Of a stretch of 64,000 nt of DNA, positions 36,047 to 44,585 are shown one piece after another (position 1 is the first letter of the stretch; each line of letters opens with the position of its first letter). Source of the stretch: JBPOFM01 sp041391925. GTDB taxonomy: Bacteria; Bacteroidota; Bacteroidia; Flavobacteriales; Flavobacteriaceae. Below the pieces are notes generated by a model. That model was given only the letters and a program-made list of their open reading frames with translations, was not told where the DNA came from and searched no databases. The translations under genes were made by a program, and so were the position numbers. The stretch is from positions 186,001 through 250,000 of the forward strand of contig JAWKNA010000007.1 in the NCBI GenBank assembly GCA_041391925.1. Direction: 5' to 3'.

Positions 36047-36253
36047 CTAAGATTTTTTTGTCAGATAGTATAGCATTGCAAAAACAAGAACTAATAACAG
36101 AAAGCTCATAAACAAAGTTTTCTTCAGAGAATTTCTATTTGATAAATTTTCAAAATTGAATCCAATGAATTCTATTATTGCAACTAAAACCTCTTTTATA
36201 AAAGTTGCACAAAAATATTGAAAATTATCTGTTTTATTAAGGAAAGCTCTGGA
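36047..36253 (-). pseudogene. Possible remnant of a small membrane protein gene
   Basis: The minus strand has 68 open codons ending in TAG at 36047, with no ATG start except one near the end. The translation has an amphipathic part (FIKEVLVAIIEFIGF) and a C-terminal hydrophobic helix (FMSFLLLVLVFAMLYYL) closed by TKKS, a plausible membrane protein. The missing start suggests a truncated or decayed gene, or chance in AT-rich DNA. Confidence 0.3.
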
Positions 36254-36334
36254 TTAAAAATATGTTAATTTTAAGGATTTTGAATCTGAAATTTGATAAT
36301 ATCATTAAATTTCCACAACTATAAAAAATTTAAA
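36254..36334. other. Upstream region of the aminopeptidase gene
   Basis: The divergent gap between gcvT and the aminopeptidase spans 36006-36334. Besides the palindromic repeat and the possible gene remnant, it holds only AT-rich sequence with no exact promoter match for the rightward gene. Confidence 0.4.
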
Positions 36335-37969
36335 ATGAAAACCCTAATCACTTTATCCTGTGCATTGCTTCTGTGCAGTTTGTCATCCGCTCAAAAAGGG
36401 CTTCCCGATGATTATTTAAGTTCTAAATTTCATGAAACAAGGCGAGAAGCTTTTAGAAGTCAAATGCCTGCCAATAGTGTAGCCGTGTTTTTTGCTAATC
36501 CTGAACGCAATCGTTCCAATGATGTGGATTATGTGTACCACCAAGACCCAAATTTTTACTATTTGACAGGCTATAAAGAACCCAATGCGGTTTTGGTCAT
36601 TTTTTCCCAAAATCAAACTGATGCAGAAGGAAAATCCTTTGACGAAATAATATATGTGCAGGAAAAAAATGCTCAAAGAGAGCAATGGACAGGCGTCCGA
36701 TTAGGTGTCGATGGGGCCAAACAAAAGCTAGGATTTGAGACTGCATTTAATGGTAGTGAATTCAAAAATTCAGGAATTGATTATACTAAATTTGACAAAG
36801 TGCTTTTTAATAATTTTGAAAATGACTATCGAGATTCCAAACGTGATGATGCTGATTTGTACAGTTTGATAGATACATTCAAAACTCAGGTCAATTATAT
36901 TGATATGCCTGTGGATGAAAGTATTAAGACAAGAGTCTATGAAATGATAAAGTCGTCTGATCCAGAAAATAATACCAATGTTGTCCAAACTATTGAACAG
37001 GCCATGGTCTACTATCCCGAACTTAAAAACGACAAGGTCATCAGCGATTACATGAATGCGAAAGATGAAAAGATGCGTATGGAACTGAAACAACAAGTCA
37101 TTAAAATTGAAGCCGAAGCACCAAAAAGTAATTTAGATACCAAATCGCTATCGAACATCATGGCTGGTTTGCGACAAATTAAATCTCCAGAAGAAATGGT
37201 ATTGCTGAAGAAAGCTGTGCGTATTTCGGCTATGGGACAGCGCGAAGTTATGAAAGCCATGCATCCAGGAATGTCAGAAACAGAAGTTCAGGGCGTTCAC
37301 GAATATGTCTACAAAAAATATGGAAGTGAGTATGAGGGTTACCCAAGCATTGTTGGAGCTGGGAATAACGGTTGTGTGCTTCATTACATAGAAAACTCTA
37401 AAATGAAACTTGAAAATGATCTGGTGCTCATGGATTTAGGTGCGGAATATCACGGCTACACAGCGGACGTCACCAGAACCATTCCAGCTAATGGAAAATT
37501 TTCTACGGAACAAAAAGCCATTTATGATTTAGTATACGAAGCACAGGAAGCGGGCATTAAAGCCGCTGTAATTGGCAATACGTTAAGGTCGCCTGATACT
37601 GCCGCAAGAGAAATTATCAATGCAGGATTAATTAAACTAGGTATAGTTAAAGATGAAGCTGGTGCCAGACAATATTTTCCTCATGGAACGTCGCATCATA
37701 TAGGATTGGATGTACATGACCCAAGCCTGAGAGGAAATTTGGAAGCCAATATGGTGATTACTGTGGAGCCAGGTATCTATATTCCCGAGGGAAGCGATTG
37801 TGATAAAAAATGGTGGGGCATTGCGGTACGTATTGAAGATGACATCTTAGTTACTGAAAACGGTCCCGTAAATTTATCTGCTGAAGCTCCAAGGAAATCC
37901 AGCGAAATTGAAGCGTTGATGAAAGAGAAAAGTGCTTTGGATGATTTTGTATTGCCAACATTGGATTAA
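36335..37969 (+). CDS. pepP: Exported Xaa-Pro aminopeptidase (family M24B)
   Basis: Two-metal aminopeptidase that removes N-terminal residues before proline. From the start at 36335 it has 544 residues with a signal peptide (LITLSCALLLCSLSSAQ), so it acts in the periplasm, unlike E. coli PepP. Metal ligands: the two Asp in LMDLGAEYHGYTADVTRT, His in GTSHHIGLDVHD, Glu in VEPGIYIPEG and Glu in VRIEDDILVT. It is about 100 residues longer than PepP; the extra part is a charged helical insertion near residues 185-260. The ATG 42 bases upstream would spoil the signal peptide, so I reject it. An SRPBCC gene follows after 9 bases. Confidence 0.92.
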   Translation: MKTLITLSCALLLCSLSSAQKGLPDDYLSSKFHETRREAFRSQMPANSVAVFFANPERNRSNDVDYVYHQDPNFYYLTGYKEPNAVLVIFSQNQTDAEGKSFDEIIYVQEKNAQREQWTGVRLGVDGAKQKLGFETAFNGSEFKNSGIDYTKFDKVLFNNFENDYRDSKRDDADLYSLIDTFKTQVNYIDMPVDESIKTRVYEMIKSSDPENNTNVVQTIEQAMVYYPELKNDKVISDYMNAKDEKMRMELKQQVIKIEAEAPKSNLDTKSLSNIMAGLRQIKSPEEMVLLKKAVRISAMGQREVMKAMHPGMSETEVQGVHEYVYKKYGSEYEGYPSIVGAGNNGCVLHYIENSKMKLENDLVLMDLGAEYHGYTADVTRTIPANGKFSTEQKAIYDLVYEAQEAGIKAAVIGNTLRSPDTAAREIINAGLIKLGIVKDEAGARQYFPHGTSHHIGLDVHDPSLRGNLEANMVITVEPGIYIPEGSDCDKKWWGIAVRIEDDILVTENGPVNLSAEAPRKSSEIEALMKEKSALDDFVLPTLD

Positions 37970-37978
37970 AAAAATAGT

Positions 37979-38407
37979 ATGGAAACATTGCCAATAATTA
38001 TAGAAGAAACTTTTAATTCATCATCATCAAAAATCTGGAAAGCCATTACAGATAAAAATGAAATGAAACAATGGTATTTTGATCTTAAAGAATTTAAACC
38101 CAAAGTTGGGTTTAAGTTTGATTTTACAGGTGGTCCTGATGATGGTCAGCAATATTTGCATCTGTGTGAAGTGACAGAGGTGGAACACGAAAAAAAATTA
38201 TCTTACAGTTGGCGTTATGATGGTTATGAAGGCATATCATATGTAGCTTTTGAATTGATTCCAAATGGCAGTAAAACAAAATTACGATTAACGCACAAAG
38301 GTTTGGAAACGTTTCCAAAATCCAACCCAGATTTGGCAGCCAAGAATTTTAGGGCAGGCTGGAACGATATTATACATCAGTCTTTAAAACGTTATTTGGA
38401 AAAGTGA
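37979..38407 (+). CDS. SRPBCC/AHSA1-type domain protein
   Basis: Small soluble protein of 142 residues with the START-like fold of the AHSA1 group: FNSSSSKIWKAITDKNEM at the N-terminus, GGPDDGQQYLHLCEV in the middle, and a long C-terminal helix (RAGWNDIIHQSLKRYLEK). These domains bind hydrophobic ligands or act as Hsp90 co-chaperone-like modules; the ligand is unknown. It lies 9 bases after the aminopeptidase gene and its 3' end overlaps the convergent small membrane protein gene by 16 bases. Confidence 0.85.
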   Translation: METLPIIIEETFNSSSSKIWKAITDKNEMKQWYFDLKEFKPKVGFKFDFTGGPDDGQQYLHLCEVTEVEHEKKLSYSWRYDGYEGISYVAFELIPNGSKTKLRLTHKGLETFPKSNPDLAAKNFRAGWNDIIHQSLKRYLEK

Positions 38408-38628
38408 AGTTTTAAGGAATATAGAGAAATCAAAGCCCAAATACCTTCAAGAATAATAAATGGCCAATACCGAAGGCATACGGAAGCTAAACAAGCCATC
38501 GAAGCACCAACGAAGTTGAGAAGGATAAAAGCAACACTTTTGGTTGAAATTTTGCCAATGCTATTCAAAAAATAGGCAAGAAGTACTTGTGATACACCAA
38601 TGGAGCCTATCCAATCTACGTAAGTCAT
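38392..38628 (-). CDS. Small integral membrane protein (CBU_0592-like)
   Basis: Protein of 78 residues with two to three hydrophobic helices: DWIGSIGVSQVLLAYFLNSI, VAFILLNFVGASMACLAS and WPFIILEGIWALISLYSL. This size and layout resemble the CBU_0592 family of small membrane proteins, of unknown function. Its ATG overlaps the stop codon of the acetyltransferase gene (ATGA), so it is translated together with it. Confidence 0.75.
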   Translation of the reverse strand: MTYVDWIGSIGVSQVLLAYFLNSIGKISTKSVAFILLNFVGASMACLASVCLRYWPFIILEGIWALISLYSLKLHFSK

Positions 38629-39155
38629 GCTGTTCTTGCTTCAAAAGTTAATAGCATTTGAAAATTGGGATTGGAATGTGTCTCCGAGATTTTAAAATCA
38701 TAGTTTCCTATAATTTTAAATCCTGATTTCACATAGAAATTAAATGCTTTAGTATTTTCTGTCCACACATACAACCACATTCCAGCTTGATGATGTGCTA
38801 TTGATACCTTAACGTTGAAATTAAACAGCTCTCTGCCAAGTTGTAAATGATGATATTCTTTCAATAAATACAAACGTTCCAATTTTGCAACATTTTTAAA
38901 AGGAACATTTACATGTGTAAAATTGAATATTATTTTTGAATAACCTATAGGAACTTCATTGTAATAAAGAATATAAAAATGATTGTTCGCATCTTGCAAC
39001 TCTTCTGAAAACGTGACTTCATTGAACTTTTCTTCCAAGTAGGCATCGATATCTTTTTTGGGAGCGCTCATTCCGTGAGAATCTATAAATGATGCTCTTC
39101 CGATTTCGACCAACAAGGCAGCGTCTTTGACTGTAGCACGTGTGATGGTTGTCAT
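38625..39155 (-). CDS. GNAT family N-acetyltransferase
   Basis: Single-domain acetyltransferase of 176 residues. The N-terminus ITRATVKDAALLVEIGRASF and the acyl-CoA-binding segment KLERLYLLKEYHHLQLGREL (motif A: strand 4 then an x-H-H-x-x-L-G-like pyrophosphate loop) are clear, followed by WTENTKAFNFYVKSGFKIIG, the typical motif B. The acceptor is unknown. It lies one base from the stop of thrC upstream, so it is probably the last-but-one gene of the threonine operon transcript. Confidence 0.88.
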   Translation of the reverse strand: MTTITRATVKDAALLVEIGRASFIDSHGMSAPKKDIDAYLEEKFNEVTFSEELQDANNHFYILYYNEVPIGYSKIIFNFTHVNVPFKNVAKLERLYLLKEYHHLQLGRELFNFNVKVSIAHHQAGMWLYVWTENTKAFNFYVKSGFKIIGNYDFKISETHSNPNFQMLLTFEARTA

Positions 39156-39156
39156 T

Positions 39157-40455
39157 TTAGATACTGCTTAAAAGATAGCTTTTCAATTCTTCGTAAGTAC
39201 CAATCTTAATTGATTTCTTCTTTTTGTCCATCACAGCGACTATTTGTTCTGGCAATTCAATATTTTCTCTAATCACATCTTCTACAACATCCAAAAATTT
39301 GGTTGGGTGTGCTGTTTCCAAAAAGACACAATGTGCATTTGGATTCTCTTTCAAATAATCTTTGCATCCCAAATAGCCAACAGCTCCGTGAGGATCCGCT
39401 ACATAATTGTAATCGTTGTAAAGTTCCTTGAGAGCGTTTTGAGTCTCTTCATCGGAATAGCTGTAGGAAGTAAGATTCGATTTCAACACCTCAAAATTAT
39501 TTTTAAAAATCTCTTGAATCCTTATAAAATTACTAGGATTTCCAACGTCCATCGCATTTGAAATGGTTGCCACTGATGGTTTTGGCTGATATAATTTGGT
39601 TTTAAGATACTCTGTAACCACATCATTTTCATTATTCGAAGCAATGAAATGATGTATAGGTAAACCCAATTGTTGCGCCATCATACCAGCACAAATATTG
39701 CCAAAATTGCCACTTGGAACTGAAAACACAATGTTTTTGTGCCGATTGTGCAATTGTTTATAAGCGAAAAAATAATAGAACATTTGTGGTAGCCAACGAG
39801 CCACATTTATGGAATTGGCAGATGTCAATTGCATTTTGTTGGTGATACTTTCATCGAGAAAGGCTTGCTTCACCATATCTTGGCAATCGTCAAAAACCCC
39901 ATCGACTTCCAAAGCTGTGATATTTTTTTTGAGTGTAGTTAATTGTTTTTCTTGGATATCGCTCACTTTTCCGCTAGGATATAAAATCACAACTTTGACG
40001 CCTTCAACACCCAAAAATCCGTTGGCAACTGCGCCTCCTGTATCGCCAGACGTTGCGACTAACACGGTGACTTCCCTTAAATTGTCTCTGTTGAAATATC
40101 CTAAACACCTTGCCATAAACCGAGCTCCAACATCTTTAAACGCCATAGTTGGTCCGTGGAAAAGCTCCAAAGTTGAAATCTGCTTATTGATTTCCACAAC
40201 TGGAAAATCAAATGATAAGGTTTCGTATATAATTTGTTTTAATTCCGCTTCAGGAATATCAGGTATAACAAACTGTTTTATAGCTTCAAAAGCAATTTCT
40301 TCATAGCTTAACTCGTCTATTTTTTTAAAGAATGACTTTGGAAGCGGTGTCATCGATTCAGGAAAAAAGAGCCCTTTGTCAGGCGCAAGACCTTTAATAA
40401 CTGCATCTTTGAAGCTGGTGGTTGGAGCTTTTTTATTGAGAGAATAATAGTTCAT
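39157..40455 (-). CDS. thrC: Threonine synthase
   Basis: PLP enzyme converting O-phosphohomoserine to threonine, 432 residues. Seen: the N-terminal YYSLNKKAPTTSFKDAVIKG, the PLP Lys in HGPTMAFKDVGARFMAR, SGDTGGAVANGF and VPSGNFGNICAG. This is the class-1 (bacterial/yeast-like) form with the long N-terminal domain. It belongs to the operon thrL-thrA-thrB-(four-helix gene)-thrC. The 36-base gap upstream contains three 7-base repeats. Confidence 0.95.
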   Translation of the reverse strand: MNYYSLNKKAPTTSFKDAVIKGLAPDKGLFFPESMTPLPKSFFKKIDELSYEEIAFEAIKQFVIPDIPEAELKQIIYETLSFDFPVVEINKQISTLELFHGPTMAFKDVGARFMARCLGYFNRDNLREVTVLVATSGDTGGAVANGFLGVEGVKVVILYPSGKVSDIQEKQLTTLKKNITALEVDGVFDDCQDMVKQAFLDESITNKMQLTSANSINVARWLPQMFYYFFAYKQLHNRHKNIVFSVPSGNFGNICAGMMAQQLGLPIHHFIASNNENDVVTEYLKTKLYQPKPSVATISNAMDVGNPSNFIRIQEIFKNNFEVLKSNLTSYSYSDEETQNALKELYNDYNYVADPHGAVGYLGCKDYLKENPNAHCVFLETAHPTKFLDVVEDVIRENIELPEQIVAVMDKKKKSIKIGTYEELKSYLLSSI

Positions 40456-40467
40456 AATTTAAGGATA

Positions 40468-40491
40468 GGTGACCGAAGACCGATGACCATT
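40468..40491. repeat. Heptanucleotide repeats between thrC and the four-helix gene
   Basis: After GGT the plus strand reads GACCGAA, GACCGAT and GACCATT, three 7-base units in tandem. They lie just downstream of the four-helix bundle gene and before thrC. Confidence 0.6.
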
Positions 40492-40854
40492 TTAATTTAT
40501 TTTGTTTTTAAAAGCAATCATCATATTCATAAGTTCGTATGACCTATTATATAAATCTTCGAATTGTGGCTCGGTTAAATATTTTCTTCTTTTACTTTTG
40601 AATAGGCACGTAACCACTTCTGCTAAAGACCTAATGGAATATCCTATAAATTTCTTCTGTTCGAGATTGCTCTGACCAATTGAACCTTCCGAAATGTTTA
40701 ATGCGACGGAGTCTGCAGCACGTCTTATTTGAGATGCCAAATTAAACTTTTCCTTATCTGGAAAACTATTGGCAAGTATATCAATGTCATCTCCAAAATC
40801 CATTGCTTTTTGCCAAATTATTAATTTTTCAAACTTGAATTTATTTAGTTCCAT
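40492..40854 (-). CDS. Four-helix bundle protein (S23 / 23S rRNA intervening-sequence type)
   Basis: Protein of 120 residues, entirely helical. The family hallmark is seen: FEKLIIWQKAMDFGDDI, RRAADSVALNISEGSIGQ and a later EVVTCLF helix. Relatives were first found inside intervening sequences of 23S rRNA genes and are scattered through Bacteroidota genomes; their role is unknown. Here the gene sits between thrB and thrC with no link to threonine synthesis, flanked on both sides by heptanucleotide repeats in opposite orientation. This looks like an inserted cassette that left the operon intact. Confidence 0.88.
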   Translation of the reverse strand: MELNKFKFEKLIIWQKAMDFGDDIDILANSFPDKEKFNLASQIRRAADSVALNISEGSIGQSNLEQKKFIGYSIRSLAEVVTCLFKSKRRKYLTEPQFEDLYNRSYELMNMMIAFKNKIN

Positions 40855-40878
40855 TAATAAATTTTATATGATTTAATT

Positions 40879-40906
40879 GGTCACCTGTCATCTGGCATCT
40901 GTCATA
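40879..40906. repeat. Heptanucleotide repeats between the four-helix gene and thrB
   Basis: The plus strand reads GGTCACC, TGTCATC, TGGCATC, TGTCATA, four degenerate 7-base units. The orientation is opposite to that of the array at 40468-40491. Confidence 0.6.
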
Positions 40907-41831
40907 AAGTTTTAACTCCATCAGTATTAATTTTCGAAACGTATGTGTTGAAGTCAATAGGTGTTTTAGAATAAACCATTTTCATCGCGTTTTCAACATT
41001 CTTGGCATTTTCGATTCCTTTTGATAAAGCAAATATCGAAGGTCCAGAACCAGAAATGCCGCAACCTAAAGCTCCTGCATCGATGGTTTCTTTTTTGACA
41101 TCCTTAAAGTGCGGAATCAGTTGACTTCTGTACGGCTCCACAACCACATCGTTGAGCGATTTGCTTATCAATTGATAATCGCTTGTATGGAGGGCGTGTA
41201 CCAGACTTCCAACATTTGCCCATTGCATTATCGCATTTTTCATAGAGATTTCTTTCGGAAGAATGGCTCTCGCTTCGGAAGTCTTAACTTCAATTTGGGG
41301 ATGGATGATGGTCGCGTATAAATCATCAGGAGTTGGTAATTGTAACACTTCTAAAGGTGAAGTACTTTTAACCAAGGTAAATCCACCGAAAATTCCAGGC
41401 GCAATATTATCGGCGTGCTCCGAACCACTAGCCAATGCTTCGCCTTTCATTGCAAAGTTGGTCAATTGGGTTTGATTATAAGGTTTTCCAAGCAATTCGT
41501 TAATGGCAAAAACGCTTCCAGATGCACTGGCGGAACTGCTACCAATACCACTACCTGGTTTGATGTTTTTGTAGATTTCAATTTCAAAACCACAGTCAGG
41601 TTTAGCATCATCGTACAATGCCAAAGCTGAAACACCTGCTACATTTTTTTGGGTTTCCAAAGGCAAATCATAACCTTCTATTTTTATGATGCGAATTCCT
41701 TTTTCAGAAGTTTTTCTAACAACCATCTCATCACCAATAGTATCCAAACAAAACCCAAGAACGTCAAATCCACAGGAGACATTAGCAACCGTTGCCGGAG
41801 AAAAAATCTTTATTTCACTATTATTTGTCAC
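40902..41831 (-). CDS. thrB: Homoserine kinase
   Basis: GHMP-family kinase of 309 residues that phosphorylates homoserine for threonine synthase. The ATP-binding motif KPGSGIGSSSASASG is typical, as are SPATVANVSCGFDVLGFCLD at the N-terminus and GCGISGSGPSIFAL (GHMP motif 3) near the C-terminus. It lies between thrA and the four-helix gene in the threonine operon. Confidence 0.95.
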   Translation of the reverse strand: MTNNSEIKIFSPATVANVSCGFDVLGFCLDTIGDEMVVRKTSEKGIRIIKIEGYDLPLETQKNVAGVSALALYDDAKPDCGFEIEIYKNIKPGSGIGSSSASASGSVFAINELLGKPYNQTQLTNFAMKGEALASGSEHADNIAPGIFGGFTLVKSTSPLEVLQLPTPDDLYATIIHPQIEVKTSEARAILPKEISMKNAIMQWANVGSLVHALHTSDYQLISKSLNDVVVEPYRSQLIPHFKDVKKETIDAGALGCGISGSGPSIFALSKGIENAKNVENAMKMVYSKTPIDFNTYVSKINTDGVKTL

Positions 41832-41852
41832 GAATTATTGATTTAGTTATTA

Positions 41853-41867
41853 CTGACCACTGATGAC
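41853..41867. repeat. Heptanucleotide-type repeat between thrB and thrA
   Basis: Two degenerate units, TGACCAC and TGATGAC, stand in the 39-base gap between thrA and thrB and resemble the other arrays of this operon. It is the shortest and least certain of the set. Confidence 0.4.
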
Positions 41868-41870
41868 TAT

Positions 41871-44315
41871 TTATCTATTTCCCGCTCTGATAATGTCAGC
41901 AAACAAACCCGAAGCAGTGACGTCAGCACCAGCACCAGCACCTTTAATAATCATTGGTTGCTCTGGATAACGATGCGTGTAGAACATCACAATATTATCT
42001 TTTCCTTTTAGATTATAAAACGGATGACCTTGCGGAATCTCTCGCAAGCCAACTTTTGCTTTTCCTTCGGAATACTCTGCTACATATTTCAATTGGCAGT
42101 TTTTGGATTTGGCTGATGCATACAACGCTTGAAAATGTTGCTCATCAGCAGTCAAAGTTTTGTAAAAATCTTCAACCGAATTGCTTTCAAGATTTGATTT
42201 GGTCAAAAATGATTTATTTTCAATGTCTTCAAGATTCAGTTCGGTGCCACTTTCACGAGCCAAAATCAAAATTTTTCGAGCCACATCCACACCACTTAAA
42301 TCAATTCTTGGATCAGGTTCAGTATAGCCTTCTGTCTGTGCCTGTTTCACCACATCATAAAACTTGGTGGTGTTATCAAAATTATTGAATACAAAATTTA
42401 AACTTCCCGATAAAACGGCCTGAATTGATGTAATGGTATCACCTGAAGCAATCAAATGATTCAAGGTGTCGATGATGGGCAATCCTGCGCCAACGTTGGT
42501 TTCAAACAAAAATGGCGCACTGTATTTTTTAGATAGATATTTTAGTTCTTGGTAATTGTCATAAGAACTTGAACAAGCTATTTTATTGCAAGCCACTACC
42601 GCAATATTCTGTTTCAGATAGTCTGCATAGAGTTTTGAAACATCTTCATTGGCAGTGATATCTACAAAAATACTATTGCGAAGGTTCAGACGTTTTATTT
42701 CATCCATAAACCCTTGAAGAGATGCCTCGTTTCCAGCAGATAATTGTTCTTTCCAATCTTTTAAAGATAATCCGTTTTCATCAAAAATCATCGTTCGAGA
42801 GTTTGACAATCCGATCACTCGTAAATTTAGTTTCAAATGGTCTTTCAAGAACTTTCGCTGCTGTTTGATTTGCTCTACCAATTTCTCTCCTACATTCCCA
42901 ACACCAGTAATAAACACATTCAATTGTTTGATGTTGCCTTCAAAAAAAGCTTCGTGCAAAGTATTGAGTGCTTTTTTGACATCAGTTTCTTTGATGACTG
43001 CAGAAATATTTCGTTCCGACGCACCTTGAGCAATCGCTCTGATATTGATATTGTTTTTCCCCAAGGAACTGAACATTCTACCGCTGATACCTTGATGATT
43101 TTTCATATGGTCGCCCACCAATGCAATGATCGCCAATTCCTTTTCAACCAGAATTGGATCAATCTTGTGAAGAGAAATTTCATTTTCAAATGTTGTGTCA
43201 ATGGCTGTTTTAGCACGCTCCGCATCTTTGTCGTCAATTCCGAAACAAATAGAATGCTCGGATGATGATTGCGTAATCAGAATGATGTTGATTTTTTCGT
43301 TTGCAAGCGTTTCAAACAAACGTTTTGAAAAGCCAGGAATTCCCACCATTCCGCTGCCTTGCAAGGTAAGCAGAGCGATATTATTGATATTGCTAATACC
43401 TTTAGCCGGCGAAGTTTTACCGTTGCCTTTTTGAGAGATAATGGTTCCTTCAGCATCAGGCTCTAACGTGTTTTTGATATGGATTGGAATGTTCAAATCC
43501 AAAACAGGTTGAACCGTTGGAGGATACAAAACCTTGGCACCGAAATGTGATAATTCCATCGCTTCCTGATAGGATAGATTTTCAATAGGATAGGCCTGTT
43601 TTACCAACTTCGGATTTGCAGTATACATGCCGCTCACATCTGTCCAAATTTCCAATTGCTTAACATTCAGAGCCGCAGCAACAATTGCTGCCGTAAAATC
43701 GGAACCACCACGACCAAGCGTTGTAACTTCGCCTTGAGCGGATTTAGAAATGAAACCAGGTAAAATGGTGATATGTTGTCTAACATTTTTGAAATACGAA
43801 CCAATTCGTTCATTCGTAAGATTATAATTGACTTCAGCTTTTGTGAAATTTGAATTGGTTACAATCAAATCTTGACTATTCTTCAACTCAACATCCATCT
43901 TACGGCTTTGCATCGTCCTGGTGATTAAATAGGAGGAAAGCAATTCGCCATAACTGACTAATTTATCAGTCGTCTTTGGAGATAATTCATTGATCAAATA
44001 AATACCATCCAATAAACTTTTCAGTCCATTGAATTTTGACTCTAAATGTTCAGAAATTGAATCACTTTTATTCGGAATTAACTCATCGATGATATTAAAA
44101 TGGATGGTCTTTATTTCCTTAAAAACTGAAAGATAGCTTTCGTTTTTCTGTTGTGCCAAAAGTCCGGCCTTTATCAATTTGTCAGTGATGCCGCCCACTG
44201 CAGAAACCACGCAGACGAGTTTGGACTGCTTTGATTTTTCTTCTAAAATAGAAATGACCTTATTGATGTTTTCTGCCGAACCGACCGAAGTGCCTCCAAA
44301 TTTTAATACTAACAT
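41871..44315 (-). CDS. thrA: Bifunctional aspartokinase / homoserine dehydrogenase
   Basis: Fusion enzyme of 814 residues carrying out the first and third steps of the threonine/methionine branch. The N-terminal aspartokinase begins LVLKFGGTSVGSAENI; GRGGSDFTAAIVAAALN gives the catalytic core. Two ACT domains follow (about residues 315-460), the expected site of threonine feedback. The homoserine dehydrogenase half starts at VFITGVGNVGEKLVEQI (Rossmann) and carries TEPDPRIDLSGVDVARK. The length equals E. coli ThrA. It is preceded by a Thr-rich leader peptide, so both enzyme inhibition and attenuation are likely. Confidence 0.95.
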   Translation of the reverse strand: MLVLKFGGTSVGSAENINKVISILEEKSKQSKLVCVVSAVGGITDKLIKAGLLAQQKNESYLSVFKEIKTIHFNIIDELIPNKSDSISEHLESKFNGLKSLLDGIYLINELSPKTTDKLVSYGELLSSYLITRTMQSRKMDVELKNSQDLIVTNSNFTKAEVNYNLTNERIGSYFKNVRQHITILPGFISKSAQGEVTTLGRGGSDFTAAIVAAALNVKQLEIWTDVSGMYTANPKLVKQAYPIENLSYQEAMELSHFGAKVLYPPTVQPVLDLNIPIHIKNTLEPDAEGTIISQKGNGKTSPAKGISNINNIALLTLQGSGMVGIPGFSKRLFETLANEKINIILITQSSSEHSICFGIDDKDAERAKTAIDTTFENEISLHKIDPILVEKELAIIALVGDHMKNHQGISGRMFSSLGKNNINIRAIAQGASERNISAVIKETDVKKALNTLHEAFFEGNIKQLNVFITGVGNVGEKLVEQIKQQRKFLKDHLKLNLRVIGLSNSRTMIFDENGLSLKDWKEQLSAGNEASLQGFMDEIKRLNLRNSIFVDITANEDVSKLYADYLKQNIAVVACNKIACSSSYDNYQELKYLSKKYSAPFLFETNVGAGLPIIDTLNHLIASGDTITSIQAVLSGSLNFVFNNFDNTTKFYDVVKQAQTEGYTEPDPRIDLSGVDVARKILILARESGTELNLEDIENKSFLTKSNLESNSVEDFYKTLTADEQHFQALYASAKSKNCQLKYVAEYSEGKAKVGLREIPQGHPFYNLKGKDNIVMFYTHRYPEQPMIIKGAGAGADVTASGLFADIIRAGNR

Positions 44316-44384
44316 AAGGATTGGTTATGAAATAATTATTACAAATAAAATGAAAATAATGAAATAGACGAGAGTAAGATAGCA

Positions 44385-44483
44385 TTAACCCCAAAGGGTT
44401 GTGGTAGTTGTGGTCACAGTAGTGAAGCCTTCCAAGGATGTGGAAGAGATAGTTACGATTGAACTGTGATTAACGTTTGACAT
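44385..44483 (-). CDS. thrL: Threonine operon leader peptide
   Basis: The minus-strand ATG at 44483 opens a 32-codon frame ending in TAA at 44385. The peptide starts MSNVNHSSIVTI and its end contains TTVTTTTTT followed by LWG: six Thr codons in a row plus five other Thr and two Ile. It lies 69 bases upstream of thrA and just downstream of a -7 element. A ribosome starved for Thr-tRNA would stall here, the classical sensing step of attenuation. A 5-bp hairpin (44387-44400) overlaps the last codons; a 7-bp inverted pair (44414-44420 with 44463-44469) could form an alternative. No classical terminator with a T-tract was found, so the exact mechanism is open. Confidence 0.8.
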   Translation of the reverse strand: MSNVNHSSIVTISSTSLEGFTTVTTTTTTLWG

Positions 44484-44501
44484 TTGTTATGCTATACCTT
44501 T

Positions 44502-44509
44502 CAAATGTA
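44502..44509 (-). promoter_or_regulatory. Predicted -7 element of the threonine operon
   Basis: On the minus strand TACATTTG matches TAnnTTTG exactly. It lies 19 bases before the leader peptide start at 44483, giving a very short untranslated region. A clear -33 TTTG is not present; GTTTAA occurs near the right distance. Confidence 0.5.
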
Positions 44510-44585
44510 TTATTTTTATGGTAATAAAAAAATTAAACACTCTATTTTGGAGTGAAACACTTATTTATTCGTTAAAATACTTTAG

